DNA of 64,000 nucleotides from Vandiemenella viatica (taxonomy: Eukaryota; Arthropoda; Insecta; Orthoptera; Morabidae): assembly GCA_031002005.1 (NCBI GenBank), contig CM061920.1:107815447-107879446 (forward strand), given 5' to 3'. The translations under genes and the position numbers were made by a program. Positions 44,695 through 57,911 of the stretch are shown one piece after another; position 1 is the stretch's first letter, and every line of letters starts with the position of its first letter. The notes below the pieces were generated by a model. It made no database searches. It was not told the origin of the DNA and saw only the letters and a list, made by a program, of their open reading frames with translations.

Positions 44695-46500
44695 TTAAAC
44701 GATTATTTTTCCACTGGATGAATATTTGTTTGTCAATATATCATTTTCTAATAAAATATTGGAAATTTCTGAGAAATAAATATCCTTCATATTGAATTTT
44801 ACGGTAAGTGCTGCAGTTAGGGAATCAACATTCAATCTCGATTTCTCACTAGTCCAAAAATCATTACCAATTGAAAAACTCTTTCAATTGCTGCATTAGT
44901 TCCAGGGCAGCACAACGTAAATTCAACAATGACTAAATTTTCATATGGAATGTGTTCATTTTTGAAATGGTTAAATATTTCCACACATCTTTTATCAATT
45001 TCAACGTGTTGATTTTCCCATTGTTCTAATTTATCAGAATTTAAATATAGATTCGGTCTTCTAATTTCTTCAAACAGACAATTGTCATCGATTTTAATAC
45101 CAGGCATTTCTTTTTATAAACACTCAACACAGTTTTCAGTATCTGCCCAATTTACTTGGGATGACTTAAAAAAAAAAAAATCTCAATGAAAATGGTTATT
45201 TTCTGTGATATTTGTTTCAGACCATTCTTCGACGTACTGGAAACATGTTTGGTCAAAATACTGCACTTCGTAAGTAAACATTTCCGTTATGCCCGGATTT
45301 GATTCCTCTAAGTTTGAAAATTTTATTTTTATCATTAAAGGAATAAATTTTTCTTGAAATCGTGATTTATATTGAAGGACAAAATTGTTCAAAGTAAGAC
45401 CCTAAATTTCCCATCAAACTTTTGAATCGTTTTGTGTAAAATAGATGCCTGATTATGTGCAAAATACAATAATGTCTAAGATAATTCATAACTGAAAAAA
45501 GATTCCAGAATTTTTGGATATTTGTCTAAACTTAAAATATATGAACGAAGAGGCTCAAATAATTGTAAAACAGGCTCCATAGCGAGCCATCTAACTTTTA
45601 AATATTCTAAAAGTTTTTTGTTTTCAACTTTTGTGTCTTCACAAAATTGTTTTAGAGTAGCCACACAAGCAGTAAAACGACTAAAATACAAATAAATTTT
45701 AGTTAATATTGCTTCTACATCAACTGGCATGGCACATGACGCTATGTTTATTGCATTTAACAAAATATTTGCGTAACAACATATTCCTAGCAACTCTTGG
45801 AGTAAATCTTCTAATTTTACATAGACATTATTCACTCCTTTGCGTCTTCGTCCACAAAAATTTGTGTTTGTACTATCAAATTTCAAATTGTTTTCATTTA
45901 TTACTTCGTATAGGTGGTTTGATAAAATTTCAGCAGCTTCGCTCTAGATGGATTCTAAATTTACAATTTTCACTTGAATGCCCCTGGTACCATTATAATA
46001 CCTTACTAGTATTGGATACAATTTGGTTTCATTATGATTTGATGTATCAGATAAAACCGTTACAAATGTTGCATTTTTCAAGTTTTCTGCAAGTATTTTA
46101 TCACAACAGTTTTTAAATATTGATTTAATAATAATCTCAAATTTTATCCTGGCACATGAAAATTTAGCATTGTAAAAACTTTTTTAATAATTTAGTTGTA
46201 CTGTACAATCCATACCAAGAAAACTTTGATTGTGAATTATGGTATGAAATGCAAATGTTACCTCCATTACTGTTTTTCATTTTCAGAATAATTAGAAGCT
46301 TTTTTTAAAATAAATTGTTACTTTACTGATGCTACTGTTTGTTCGTGTTAAAATGTTTCGTTATAGCTGCTCTGCCTCCAACTGCAATACAAAATTCTCC
46401 TCTGCAAATATTGCAGAAAGCAATGGTGTCTATTTGATATCAGAAATGGAAATTCTTTTTTCAGTTGATCGTTGAAATCACATTTCCCCATTCTTGGGTT
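44695..46500 (-). pseudogene. hAT transposase with BED-type zinc finger, decayed
   Basis: Minus-strand remnants line up along one hAT transposase in order. The N-terminus includes MGKCDFNDQLKKEFPFL, followed by a BED-like finger (FCNICRGEFCIAVGG, then ITKHFNTNKQ) near 46490-46330. Next come LKNATFVTVLSDTSNHNETK, including the Asp of the first catalytic block, and ILVRYYNG at about 46110-45980. A long open piece (45886-45476) holds the helical insertion region with VRWLAMEPVLQLF. The C-terminal dimerisation region follows (FTLCCPGTNAAIERVF, then LTAALTVKFNMKD), ending at the TAA at 44695-44697. The frame changes at least five times. By memory it resembles the KIAA1586/ZBED-like branch. Terminal repeats were not found. 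Confidence 0.85.
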
Positions 46501-47573
46501 TTCCAACCCTTAAATGAAATTAAAAATAAAACATAGAGCTACAATAACGATTCAAGCACAATATGAATAAATAAAATTAATAATTAAAACTAAATCTTTA
46601 ATTACAAAAGCGATAAAACTTGACTAAATCTATATTTAAATTATTTTACATTTGTGTTCAAAACTGGGCTGTATAAAATTGAATTGATAAAACGTGAGTT
46701 GTACTTACCTGTGTATATTATTCAGTGAGAAGGAAATAATGCGAGACACGTGAAGTTCTCCTATCCCCTGAGCATGCGTTTCTTAATCGCGTCTTGCCGA
46801 ACTACAAGCATACCGACACATGACGTGTAACTGTTCGGCGCGACATCTCTGAATACAGAGATTCACAGATTAGTTTTAAAATATCGAAAAGGAAGACAGG
46901 TAGGAGGACACTTTTCGAGGAATAACAAGCTACAGAAAAAGGACTGTTCTCCCTACAGGAGGACAATTGTTTCTTTGTAAATGCGTTACAGTTTTTCAAA
47001 AATTGCAGTCTAGAATTCTCTTTGTATACAACCTGATCCCACTTCTTGTAGCCTTAAATACTGTTACACCCGAATACTTGATAGATTTTAACACATCCAG
47101 AGTTTAAAGCTCACACTATCTTGCACAAGTGAATTATTTTTATGCGATATGAACATTGCAAACCACTTTTTGTAATTTAGCTTAAGCCGCAATTACGTCA
47201 AGGTTAGCTGAGTTTCTAATCAATCGATGTAATTTTTTACTTCCCTATAGATAACTGCTTCATCAGAGAACAAACTTAAACTGCTGTTAAAGTGTAACCA
47301 AGATTCGTTTACAAAAATTAAGAAAAGAAGTGATTAATTTAATAAATATTACATAAACAATTAGATAATTTCTTGTACTTTAATGCATGAGATTTGTTAA
47401 TGTCGTACGAAGATCGCTAAATATTGTGTATATTTATTCGATTTTTCATACATAAATCCAGACGGAGGCCTTAGAATAGTTAAATAATCGTTACTGCTTC
47501 TTATAATATCAGAAGAATGTTTTAATTTAATTATGAAAATAAGAAGAAAAAGGACAAGGAAAGTAAACTCAAC
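46501..47573. other. No gene seen
   Basis: AT-rich; nothing recognised. The right end of the hAT element should lie here but I could not find its inverted repeat. Confidence 0.4.
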
Positions 47574-47680
47574 ACGTCAGTTTCAAGGAACATGATACGC
47601 AGTTCTGCCCTGGAAGAAGACCCCAGAATGAGGGTAGAAACGTCGGTTTCAAGAAACATGATGCGGCGCCACCCGGACAG
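47574..47680 (+). repeat. 66-bp-period direct repeat with hammerhead-like segment
   Basis: ACGTCAGTTTCAAGGAACATG at 47574 recurs with changes at 47640 (ACGTCGGTTTCAAGAAACATG). Between them, CTGGAAGA (47610-47617), GACCCC, a short loop, GGGTA and GAAAC give a layout like a decayed hammerhead core (CUGANGA, stem II, GAAA), but the first box does not match the consensus. GAAACGTCGGTTTC is itself an inverted repeat. Confidence 0.4.
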
Positions 47681-47699
47681 CCAAGAATCACAATATTTC

Positions 47700-49359
47700 G
47701 GTGCCTGAGCTTTAGTCTTGCAACTAGATATTGTGAGACACACAACGACAAGACCAAGACTGAGGTAGAGACACTCAAATATTGTGTTATATCTGTCAGT
47801 CAACTCCCGGTCGCCTTCATCTATGACGTAAGTTTTAATGTGTCCGATCAACCAATCAATACTCATATTTACAAACATATCTAAATTGTTAAGATTTATT
47901 TACATTTAGAATTTTCAAATTGCTGGCGGAAAGTGAGATATCATTTTGTATTACTTTGAGAGTTGGCTGACGAGATTTATATTATAGTGTAAGATGCGGT
48001 CAGTTTCAATATAATAATCAAATCGATGACTGTCATCAAAAAACCTAGTAAAAGTTATTGTTATAACTCTAGCGAATTACAAAGTTCAGTGTTAAGAGTT
48101 GACAGAACAATTCCTATAGAGTCATGCAAGCAAAAAGTAAATTGGCGTTTAGTAATTTGTCGCAAAGCATCTGCCATCAAAAACAATGCTTTTCATTCTA
48201 AAATTTTCGCTAGTGTGAACTATTGTAAGGCGTTAGATATAAAAACAATATTAGCATCTTCTTCACTGAACGTGAAACTCTTTATGGACACTGGATACGT
48301 TTTTGGTGATCCGTTTCTTTCCCTCTGATAAACCTCTATGGATCATAGGATAGAATTAAAGGTGAATATAAATTTGTCAAAGTTTCAATTTCAGTCTACC
48401 ATTCCTCTCTCACCAGTTTTTTTATTTTTTTTTTATGGTGAGCACGTGAAACGCACAAAAAATAAACCGATGGTTATGAATGTGTTTTTTGTAGTAACAT
48501 TTTGCACCCTCTGTACTAATTATTTGATGACACAATGAAATAATATTCTGTTATTACAGAGTACCAAGAATAATTATTACACAAGGAACCATATTTAGGT
48601 TTTCACTCACATACAATAAGTATGTGCTCGCATTAATAACCTAATAACCACTAAATGGTATCAGATAAACGATACAATAAATAACAATCCATACGGATAC
48701 ACCAAGGTAATTTTGAAAACCAGCATCTGTTTATAATCGTCCTCAGTTATTAGACCAACATTTTTAACATTGGCTTTTGCAAGGGCGGTGATTCATTTGC
48801 AGATATATTCGTCCGTAAACGTCCAATTAATCACTCGATCTGTGATGCACATCCGATTTCGAATTGGCCAATTCGAGTTGCCGGTTAAACACGGTGGGCA
48901 CGCGCGGACCGGCAATTTTTCACAGACTTGATGCGTGCAGGTCACGCGGTTGGCTGATCACACGCACGAAAATAAGACCTCCACTGCTCTGAAGCTCGTA
49001 TTAAACTTTCCACCGCACACACCGCTGAGCCGCACGCCAAAAATGAGGCACAGGTGAAAAAAAAAAAAAAAAAAGGAAATGGAAAAATATGATACTGAAA
49101 ATTTATGTAGCTGAATTTATGTCCTGCAATAACTTAGTACCACGTACAAACTCGTATGACACAGGAATGCAGGTGCAACAACTTCTGTGTGTGACAACCT
49201 GCCACACATTCTTAACAAATACTGTAAATGTTTTTCTGTTTTTTGCCCACTTTTTGTCCAATTCGTTTCTGGAGCTTGGTTCATATTATGGTGTGTTACT
49301 AACGAATTTTTTTTTTTCAGTTTACTTGCTTTATTTACCTTATGGCAAAATACACAATA
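47700..49359. other. No gene seen; A tract at 49057-49074
   Basis: A run of about 18 A at 49057-49074 follows a GC-richer stretch (about 48810-49055) and could mark the 3' end of an unrecognised plus-strand retroposon. Frames at 48026-48328 and elsewhere show no domain. Confidence 0.4.
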
Positions 49360-49367
49360 TACGGAGT

Positions 49368-50099
49368 CAGTGCTGCCAGCCATTTGGCTTTGAATATCTG
49401 TAAATGGACACTAAAATTTCAGCATATTGGGTACAAAAATCCGGAGACTTTGTAACTAAAATACTGAAACAATAATTATTGAAGAGACAGTCAAAATTAA
49501 GAATAAGTTTTATGTTCAGGTCTTTAAAATTCAAAATACAAAATAATATTCCACATTGAAAGTAAGAAATATCTCTGATACATTTTTTATACAGCGTCAC
49601 TTTCATCACCGCTGCTGCTGTGCTTACTCTCTCTCTCTCTCTCTGTTTTTTTTAAAAAAAGGACCATACATTCCTTTTGTTGACATTTAATAAATTTAGC
49701 ATATCTTCTGTAATAGGAAACATTAAAAAGTACTTTGATTCTCCGATATCGGTTAGGCTTTCTCGGAAGGCACTGCTTTGTAAGCCGTGCCAACGAGCGT
49801 GTCACCGTGCATAAAGAGTGCACCGATAGTTTTGTATTACGGTCTTTTAAGGTTAAATTCAAATCTATAATCAAACAAAAAATGAGCTTTATTTCAATCG
49901 CTTGTTTACACGAGCGGCAGCAAGGAAACGATTCACAATTATTGACGATTCTGTAATGCATTAACACTATACGCTCAAAGTTTAACAACACACAAATATA
50001 AGGACAAATTAACAAATAATAAAAAGAATAAAAAATCCGTAGATATTTTAACCAAATCCGAAACTCCTAACTTTTTATAAAAATCCGTTGGCAGCACTG
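49368..50099. mobile_element. Short hAT element, near-perfect 8-bp target duplication
   Basis: The ends are CAGTGCTGCCAGCC (left) and CAGTGCTGCCAACGG (right, other strand). The flanking 8-base repeats TACGGAGT (49360-49367) and TACGGGGT (50100-50107) differ at one position. The first ten terminal bases are identical to the right end of the hAT at 26993-27929, so one transposase may have served both. A 142-codon minus-strand frame (50015-49587) fills much of it, ends SSSGDESDAV and has no domain I can name. A short CT microsatellite lies at 49622-49644. Confidence 0.85.
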
Positions 50100-50224
50100 T
50101 ACGGGGTGTTAAAAGTGTAAAATTTTTAGGAGGAAATTATTCATCAAAAGACAAAAATGTTTAATAAACATTGGACCGTAAAAGCATACTTACGGAGTTA
50201 ACAACGGGTAGGCAATGCATACCT

Positions 50225-50640
50225 CAGCCCTTCGGCGTAAGGAATAACGCACTCTTTGAAACTGTCTTGGTTGGTCCTGTACATCATCAGTGCATTTCAT
50301 CACTTTAGTCTTGCCTTGATTAATATTCAGTCCAAAATCTTCCTGTATTTTGGCATGCCATTCAGTAATTTCTCAATGTCCTCAGCCCTTTCTGCTAAGA
50401 TAATGTCATCATCATATCGTAGCATACTAATTTTTTCTCCCTGAACACTTATGCCACATGGAAATTTTTCTTTTACTTTCTCTATTGCTTCCTCTAGATA
50501 CAAGTTGAATATTAACGGGGATAGACTACAACCTTGTCTCAGGCCCTTTTTAACTGATGCTTGTCTCTCATGATTCTCTACTTTTATTACAGTCACTTGA
50601 ATAATCTTCATGAAATCAAAAGCTGACATCCGAATCCGAC
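50225..50640 (-). pseudogene. LINE reverse transcriptase fragment
   Basis: The minus-strand frame has motif B (KKGLRQGCSLSPLIFNLYLEE) and a catalytic box reading MLRYDDDIILAERAED, where FADD or YADD is usual; both Asp are kept although the residue before them is changed. After GMPKYRKI the frame shifts and decays towards 50225. The pattern RQGCSLSPLIFNLY with MLRxxDDI is typical of RTE-like or related insect LINEs; I cannot fix the clade. Only the palm region remains, about 130 of the usual 900 or more residues. Confidence 0.8.
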
Positions 50641-51872
50641 TCTAAAATGTTTGGATACTTTTTTTTAATTCCTGCTTTTTTGGGGGAAAAAATAAAAACT
50701 GTTTCTTTCCTTTCATTTCAGAAATTACTGATCAGAAAATTCTTTCACAATTTGCGGTGGTATGAAGAGTACTATAGATTAAATGAAAATCGTAGCGATT
50801 GTTCTGTAGTTCATTGTTTTCACAAAAACATTAAATTAATGACTTTAGTAAATTTGGGTCTTCAATACAGTTTTTCATCTGGTAGAACATTTCGTGAATC
50901 GAGTGATAAATTTGTTATGAAACATTTCTAGAAATGTTTAAAAATTATAACCCAGCAGAATTTTAAAAAAATGCTTTTATAAAGTATCTTTCAATTAATT
51001 AAAATTTTATTTATCTGGCTACAGAACCATCATCGCGCGAGTGTAACAAGTATGTGATCGATTTTAAAAATCTATCTCAAATAGCAAACGTAAAAAACTA
51101 TCAATATGTCGTGCTGTAAGTAGTTTGTTTATTACTTTCGCCTTATAGCAAACGGCCCGGGGATTCAGTGGTAGGCGCAGCCGATACCAGCAACATGAGC
51201 TGCTACGGAGAGTTGCAATGCTGAGGGCTTCCGCAAGCTTTCAGACTGCCCGCTGGAAGCGACTGACAGTAGTGATAACTTTGAACCGCGTACCATCCCG
51301 GAATACAATTACACCACTGCTCTGCTGTTTATGCAAGGCTTCCAAGTTCTGTTGCTCTACATCCCGACAACGGCGGTCAGTGTAATAGTTTTATATATAT
51401 TATTTCCAATTTCTGATATTTTCTCTCATTATTCTCTGTTTTTTCTTTTACACTCTAGGGTATTTGTGACCCGTTTAATTTACGTTTTTTGCTTTTGATA
51501 AACTGTATTTTTGTTTTGTGAAATGTTTAGTTTATGGTGCATTCGCCTATGCCCTAGATGATTGCGGGAAACCGCCAACGGGACGGTCGGTACCCAGGGA
51601 CCAGGACTCGTCGCCCCCGGTCCGGTGTGCGGCGCCTCAGCCACAATAGTAAGTTTCTGTCTAACCTCATTACTTGTTTGGGAAATGGTACATGCAGTGA
51701 AAGAAAAGCGCGATATCATATAATCTGATTTGTAGTATTACCAAAAACACTGTTTCAATCTAATGGAATTAAATGCTTAACCGTACAGCAGTTTAAATTT
51801 ACAGGAGTGCAAATTGTACAGTATAGTTCATCGAAAAATCTGCATCATTAACGAAAAATAATCACCTGGAAA
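50641..51872. other. No gene seen
   Basis: GC-richer patches at 51150-51370 and 51560-51650 in an AT-rich background. A 94-codon frame at 50647-50931 has no domain. Nothing bounded was recognised. Confidence 0.4.
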
Positions 51873-51880
51873 CTGTAAGG

Positions 51881-52479
51881 CAGGGGTGCGCAAACGGCGG
51901 CACTTGAGCATTTTTGGGACCCGCAAGATTCATCACACTTTTACAAATATATTTATTTTTTAATGAACAAAGTAGTGAAAAAACAGTGTATTAAAAAATA
52001 AATTATTTGTGCATCCATTTATACAAAAATTAACTGTCAAAAGTATGAGAAAAAATTAACATTGATTTTAAAATAATTATCTTACGAATATATGACAGAT
52101 ATTGCATATTTTATTTATGAGTTTAATGTTACGAGTTTGCAGAATAATTAAATTATGTTCACTCCATAATATATCTATAGTGGGTCTAAATCTAATTTGG
52201 GGATATTTAATTTTACATGCGGCCCGTGGAGTTATGCCACATCCTGATCTGGGTTTTCCATGGTTTTCCCAGATCACTCCACGCGAATGCGGGGATGGTT
52301 CCTCACAATAGCCCATGGGCGCCTCCTGCCATATCCCTTATAACCCTTACAAACCATAACCCTTTTCGATAGGTGCAATGCACCCTCCACCACACACTTT
52401 TAGTGAATCGCGGAGTAATAATAATAAATAAATAAATTTACAAAGTGGGCCGCGAGATCATTTGGGTTGGCCACCCCTG
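51881..52479. mobile_element. hAT-type MITE containing a SINE
   Basis: The left end CAGGGGTGCGCAAACGGCGGC and right end (other strand) CAGGGGTGGCCAACCC are similar inverted termini. The flanks CTGTAAGG (51873-51880) and CTGTAGGC (52480-52487) match at 6 of 8 positions, fitting an old hAT target duplication. The interior is AT-rich and non-coding, and a SINE fragment sits at 52225-52330. Confidence 0.75.
52225..52330 (+). repeat. SINE family A fragment inside the hAT MITE
   Basis: CATCCTGATCTGGGTTTTCC, CATGGTTTTCCCAGATCACTCC and GCGAATGCGGGGATGGTTCC follow the family A body order. The tRNA-like head is missing and the 3' end is unclear. Confidence 0.5.
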
Positions 52480-52487
52480 CTGTAGGC

Positions 52488-55400
52488 TATGAGATTCAAA
52501 CACAGAACGATTTCCCCCAACAGATCCCAACAGAATTATCTGAACTATGGTCTCAGTTTTATTAACAGAACTGTGATAAAAAGACACACGTTGTTCAATA
52601 TGCGCAACGATGCATAAAAGTTTCCCCAGGTTTCATTATGTCGAGTTGGAAGCACTTTTGCATTGAAGTTAGTATGGACTTCTGTTTCGCGACGTTCCTG
52701 CTCGTATGGAATACGCCACCACTGTAAACCGCGCGATCAAAAATGAAATGTGGAAGCACCAAGCGAATATCGTCACTTATTTCGAATGATGACTGGGGAG
52801 GATTTGACGCCGTCGCTTGTGTCGGGAACTTTGCATCTACAATTCGACCCCAACTACTTCATAAAAGTTGGCAGGAAGATTTCTTGATATTAAAGCATCA
52901 AAGAATCAGAAATGAGTGACTGGGATTATTAGATTGTCACTCGCTGTTGGGTAATACTTGTACATCCTTTTGTTAAGGGTACAGCTTATTTGGACGGGAG
53001 ACCCCTGTGGGATTAGTGACAGAGATTTGATTGCCCGTGTATTATGTTTATTCCAAACGCACTACCCTAATGTGATAAATGAAGTGTTTGATTTTAGAAT
53101 GTGTAACCTATGTTTTGTATGATAATTTTGTTTATGTAATATGTAGCTTATGGGGCGTAGCTTGTAGGTCGTACCTGCAATCGAATAAATATTAATCCAA
53201 TCAGGACGGAGGCAAAGCCGGGTCCGGGATATGAACATTGTGAGATAACAACCATAGAGTTAGTGAATGGTGAAATGACTTGTGTAAACGCAGGAAAAAT
53301 AATATGGTGCGATGGTTAAGTTGGCTGACATGTAAGACAAAGAGTTATGAAATTTATATCGCTGACTGTATCTATGGTTTTTGTTTACTGGCTGTAATAG
53401 TAGAAGGTTGACTTGAAAATCGTTGGATTTAGATTTTTTAAGCTTGTGAGAGTTTCAATACTGAATGTGTAATAAATAATCAATGTTGGTAAAACGAGAG
53501 AAGAATTATTTAATGAGTAATGAAGTTTCTCAAGATAATGGTTTGTGTTAAACAGCAGCGAGGCGGCTACCGTTCGTCATTTTTGGTTTAAATCCAGAAT
53601 GCATAATGGGTCATATTAAACGACAAGAAGAAAATATCTACCTCCTAATTTAGTGAATCCTCGTCAGGACAGGAGCTACAGCAAAATAAAAGTATTGTAA
53701 TTCTCATCTAACTTTCTTATTGAAATTCTTGCTGTTCGGGATCCAGAAATGAAATATTTCTAACTAGGTAACAAGCTGCATTTAATCTACATATTACAAG
53801 GTGATATGTAAAACAAACAACTAAATTATTATACACACACATATATATATCTCACTATCACTTACAGAATTATTTTCACTTAATATAAAATTACAAATTT
53901 TCATTCATACTGTAGAATAAAATCAATCTCGCCTCGAAATCATATGAAATCAAATATGATTAAGCCGGCTAGCTAATAAGGCAACACCAAAGCACTGATT
54001 GCATCTGAATTGTTAAGCAGAGCAATGAAATTATCTTTAAGGCCGTGTTACGGTTTACGTATTCCTCATTGTTCGTGATAATTCGTTGAACAGAATGATG
54101 TGATTTACCGTTTCTTGCAGAATGCAGGAAGCGGCCACAGCTGCGTCAGGTAATAGACTCGAGATGCTTATCTCATCCCCTTCGTGTCTCCTCGCCAAAG
54201 CAGGTGGGCAAATGGATACAGTAAATGTATGTATCGTTATTAAGCACAGGTAGAACCAAGTTTAACCCATCAGCTGCATGCAAACAACAGAAAAAAACAT
54301 TTAACACTACTACTGGGCAGTGAGTAGAAAATACGTCTAGCACGTTTCGTGCTCCAGAACAGAATAAATGTTTTCTGTGCTTGTCTTGGCAAATTCCTAC
54401 GTGCAGTTAGAGAGCGACTCTTCTCCCGCTAACAAAGGATTTCTGGTGCCGCAAGGTCGTGAATAACGGCCTCGGCTGAACTGTCCGTTCGACCCTTTGG
54501 GAAAATCTTCAGCACAGTTCCTCCCAGCTCCCGCTAGTAACAAATACATTCATAATAAATACAAAATTTAATTTGGACCATTACAGTATTAACCTCGCAA
54601 CATGTGCCATTGTACCTCCACAGTCAAATTTGGAGGTACCTTTGATGGTTGTTAGATTAATGAAGGACGAGTACACAACAAGAACTACAGCAAAGAGGAG
54701 TAATGGTGAGGGATACAGTTTGCGATTTTCGTTACTATCTTTTATAGGTGATGAAACCTATTATAACCTGTCTTCAGTATAATCCTGGAGCCGCATTTAT
54801 CCATTAATTTTTCCGATTCCGAAAATCTGAAGCATCTTCGCGATATAACAGAGGTGTCATCTGACAGCGTCGTACAGGATATTTTTATCACTCTTAGATT
54901 AAAGTCCAAAATAACGCCAAGTTGAAAGGCAGATGCTGATTGTATACAGGGGTTGGCGACATGTAAGTAAACTTTGAGTTAGTATATGAGAGTGTGTGTG
55001 CTGGGAAACCCGTTTTTTTTAAGAACATGGCGTGTGGTCTGAGGGTTGTGAAGTGCAGGGCAAACAGCGGTATTCTGAGTAGCCTTAAGATATCCACATT
55101 CGATACATCAAATGTAAAGGCTCTCCAGGATCACTTCAGTCTAGTCCCGCGGTTCTTTTGGCTTTCCTCCGTTTGTACTACTGTCAGTGGACATTTTCTT
55201 ATTGTAAAAAATACTTTTAAAAGCTCGTTGCCTCGTGAAAAAAATGTTTAGATGTATTGTATTTCGTGTTCAAAACCTTCTCATGAATTATGCCGAATTT
55301 TTTTTTATGTTCTAGAGAATGTATTCAAAAGTAATTTACATTTTAGTCGGTCCTTGGAGATATAGTATGATTTCTAGACGAGTTTATTTCACTGCCTTGC

Positions 55401-57059
55401 TGGTGTTGTATTTTTGTACTATTCAACCAGTTTGATTTCTGGGATTTTCATTCTTGTTTGATGGTATATTTTCGCAATAAGCTAATCAGACTTTATCGCA
55501 CTACTTGTCACTGTATTATTCTTCTAGGTTCCTTCTCTCAATGCTTGGCAATAGAAGATTCAGATTATAGTTGCCTTCAACACTTCAGGTCCCCTAAATA
55601 TCTGGGGACGGCTTTTGAGAAAAATAAGATACATTTATTTTCAGTCATCTGCAAAATAATGATCCTGTAATAACTTTTTCGGTATTTTATCTAATGTTTA
55701 CGATAGAAACGATAGAAGTTCCCTAAAATCAGTGATGTATTAGAGAAGATTTTTTTTGTGAAAGATTTAATTAATTGTGCTATGCAATGTTGTCAAAGCT
55801 GGGTACATAAAATTTCATTTACACAGTAACTTTTGGATTACGTTGACAAGAGTTTCGTGTAAAATGTTTTTTCGAAGTGATATTCGGATGATATTTGGAG
55901 CCCGACCCTTGGGGCATAGCATACCTGAAATTTTTTATTTCATGATCCATTGTTGTAAGGCTGAGCTGACGGTTCGGAATGGACGATATTATTTTACACA
56001 GGGGGCAGCGTAGTGATGCAACGTGTGTTGTGATCGAGACCTGCGATGGTTGAGCTGATGCGTCCGGGCTGAGAGCAGAATGACACTGCTTGGGGTGAGA
56101 TACGCACTGGAGACGTGTCTGTGCAGCGGCATTTGAAGGTAATGGGATAAGATAGAAAAAGACCAATTCTCGTATCCTTACTAAGCACTGTTTGGGTCTC
56201 ACCTGCGTCCGCTAAAACATGTATTGGATCCTAGACGAATGGAAGAGAGAAAGCTTGGTCCACTTTCTACACGCCTAAAGTCAGATTCCTTTGTGGCGCA
56301 AACCCCATATGACCGTGGTTCTAGGATATCAATACTTTCGGTTCCCTGGCAGCCGTTCTCAACCCTTATTGATCTTCCAGGACGATAACATGAAATGTTA
56401 CGGTTTAACGTGTATTTCTGACGATTTGTAGATCACTTAACTTGGATTTACAATGTTGTCAGCAGAGCAGTTCGTGCACGAGATCCTACACCTATCACAA
56501 TCACACAATTAGGGCGGCTGTAGAGACAGCGTGGAGGAGTTTCGCCGTTTAGTTGAGTCCATGTCAAGTTGCTGCATGTTATTTAGGAAAGGTGACCACA
56601 CATGTTATCAGTAGATTATCTCCTTACCTATGTCATCTCAGAATATATCGTACTTAAGAAACGGCTTAACTTTATTAATATTAAGGCTGAAAGAAAACCC
56701 TAAGAATGGGATAAATCTTGGTGTACATACTAATCAGTCAGTTCAGAATGAGTGACTGGATGAAAACCTACTTGTGCTGTTTTGATCGTTAATTGCAATG
56801 TAATAATTAGAGAAGGGTAAACGTGATAAAATGTAAGAAGAATATCCATTGAGGCCAAAGGTGGTAGATATATGCTAAGATATTTATTCTTGGTTTAGGA
56901 ACGTAAAACAAACTGCGGAGAGTTCCAAGTAAACAATAAATTAAGGACGATGCCACATATTTTACATGTTAATACAGCAGTTATACCTGTAACAGCTTGA
57001 GAAATGACGCTGGGTCTCAGACCATAACATAGTCAAACTGGTTCAAAATTTTGGACGAG
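52488..57059. other. No gene seen; small AC/AT microsatellite
   Basis: Over 4.5 kb with no recognised gene or bounded mobile element. An (AC)n(AT)n stretch lies at about 53832-53850. Frames up to 127 codons (55819-56202 minus) show no domain. Confidence 0.4.
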
Positions 57060-57911
57060 GATTAGCCAGAAAACTTTTAACTAGTGATCTTAATAGAAGA
57101 ATAGAATAAAGAAATAACGGAAAACGTATGAAACGAAAAATGACAGTAAAATTTAATCTGCGATAACAAAATAATAGAGATTGTTTAAAAGAGGTCGAAA
57201 AAGAAACTATATGATCTAAAGTAAGGGAAAGGGTTAAAAAAATCATGTGGGGGAGAAAGATAAGAAGATAGTAGGTCGAGATAAAGTAAACGAAATTTGC
57301 AGGTGGCATTTCAAAATTAGAGCCATAATCTTAAGTTCATACAGTCTAGGGATCTGATCTTCAAAGACAAGATAACATACAAACAGCAAAATCAGATGGA
57401 AGAATCGTTTGCGAACTGAAGGAAGCAAAGAAAAAAGTAGTACAGTTAATTGCTGGATGATCGACAAAATAAGCCACGGGAATAATATCTAGAAGTAGAT
57501 AACCAGAACAGAGTCTACTAAAACCGTGAGTATAAAATTTTACTGAACAATTTGTTTGCAATGTCAAAAAATACTGGTGGAATAATGAAAGATGAGCAAA
57601 AAATTCAGATGGAATAATGAAAGACGAGAACAGTAGAAGAAGTATCAATTAAGTTACTAGAAGCGTAAGTGACCTAGTGATTTAACTCAGATAGTACCTG
57701 TAGAAAAAGTAAAGAATGGAAAAAAATGTGAAGAATGTAGGATAGTAATATTAAAATCAAAAGCAAAGATTGTATGAAGAGCGGGATGAGAATAAGAGAG
57801 GAGCAGTGCTGGTTGAGTTTCATTGTTTGAAGAAGTGGTAGGAAACAGCTGCTGATGACGATTACAGATATATGTAGAGAAAAATTGTAATGAACAAACA
57901 AAGGAGATAAC
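57060..57911 (+). repeat. Purine-rich stretch, possibly an old LINE
   Basis: The plus strand is markedly A/G-rich, as often seen for the sense strand of decayed LINEs, and resumes the same texture at 58377 after the CR1-type fragment. No clear motif is legible here, so the LINE reading rests on the better preserved part at 58720-59028. Open minus-strand frames are by-products of the pyrimidine bias. Confidence 0.3.

Noticed and set aside
47531..47878. 115-codon minus-strand frame with repeated IMFLETDV
   Set aside because: The protein repeat is the 66-bp DNA repeat, and the remainder shows no domain.
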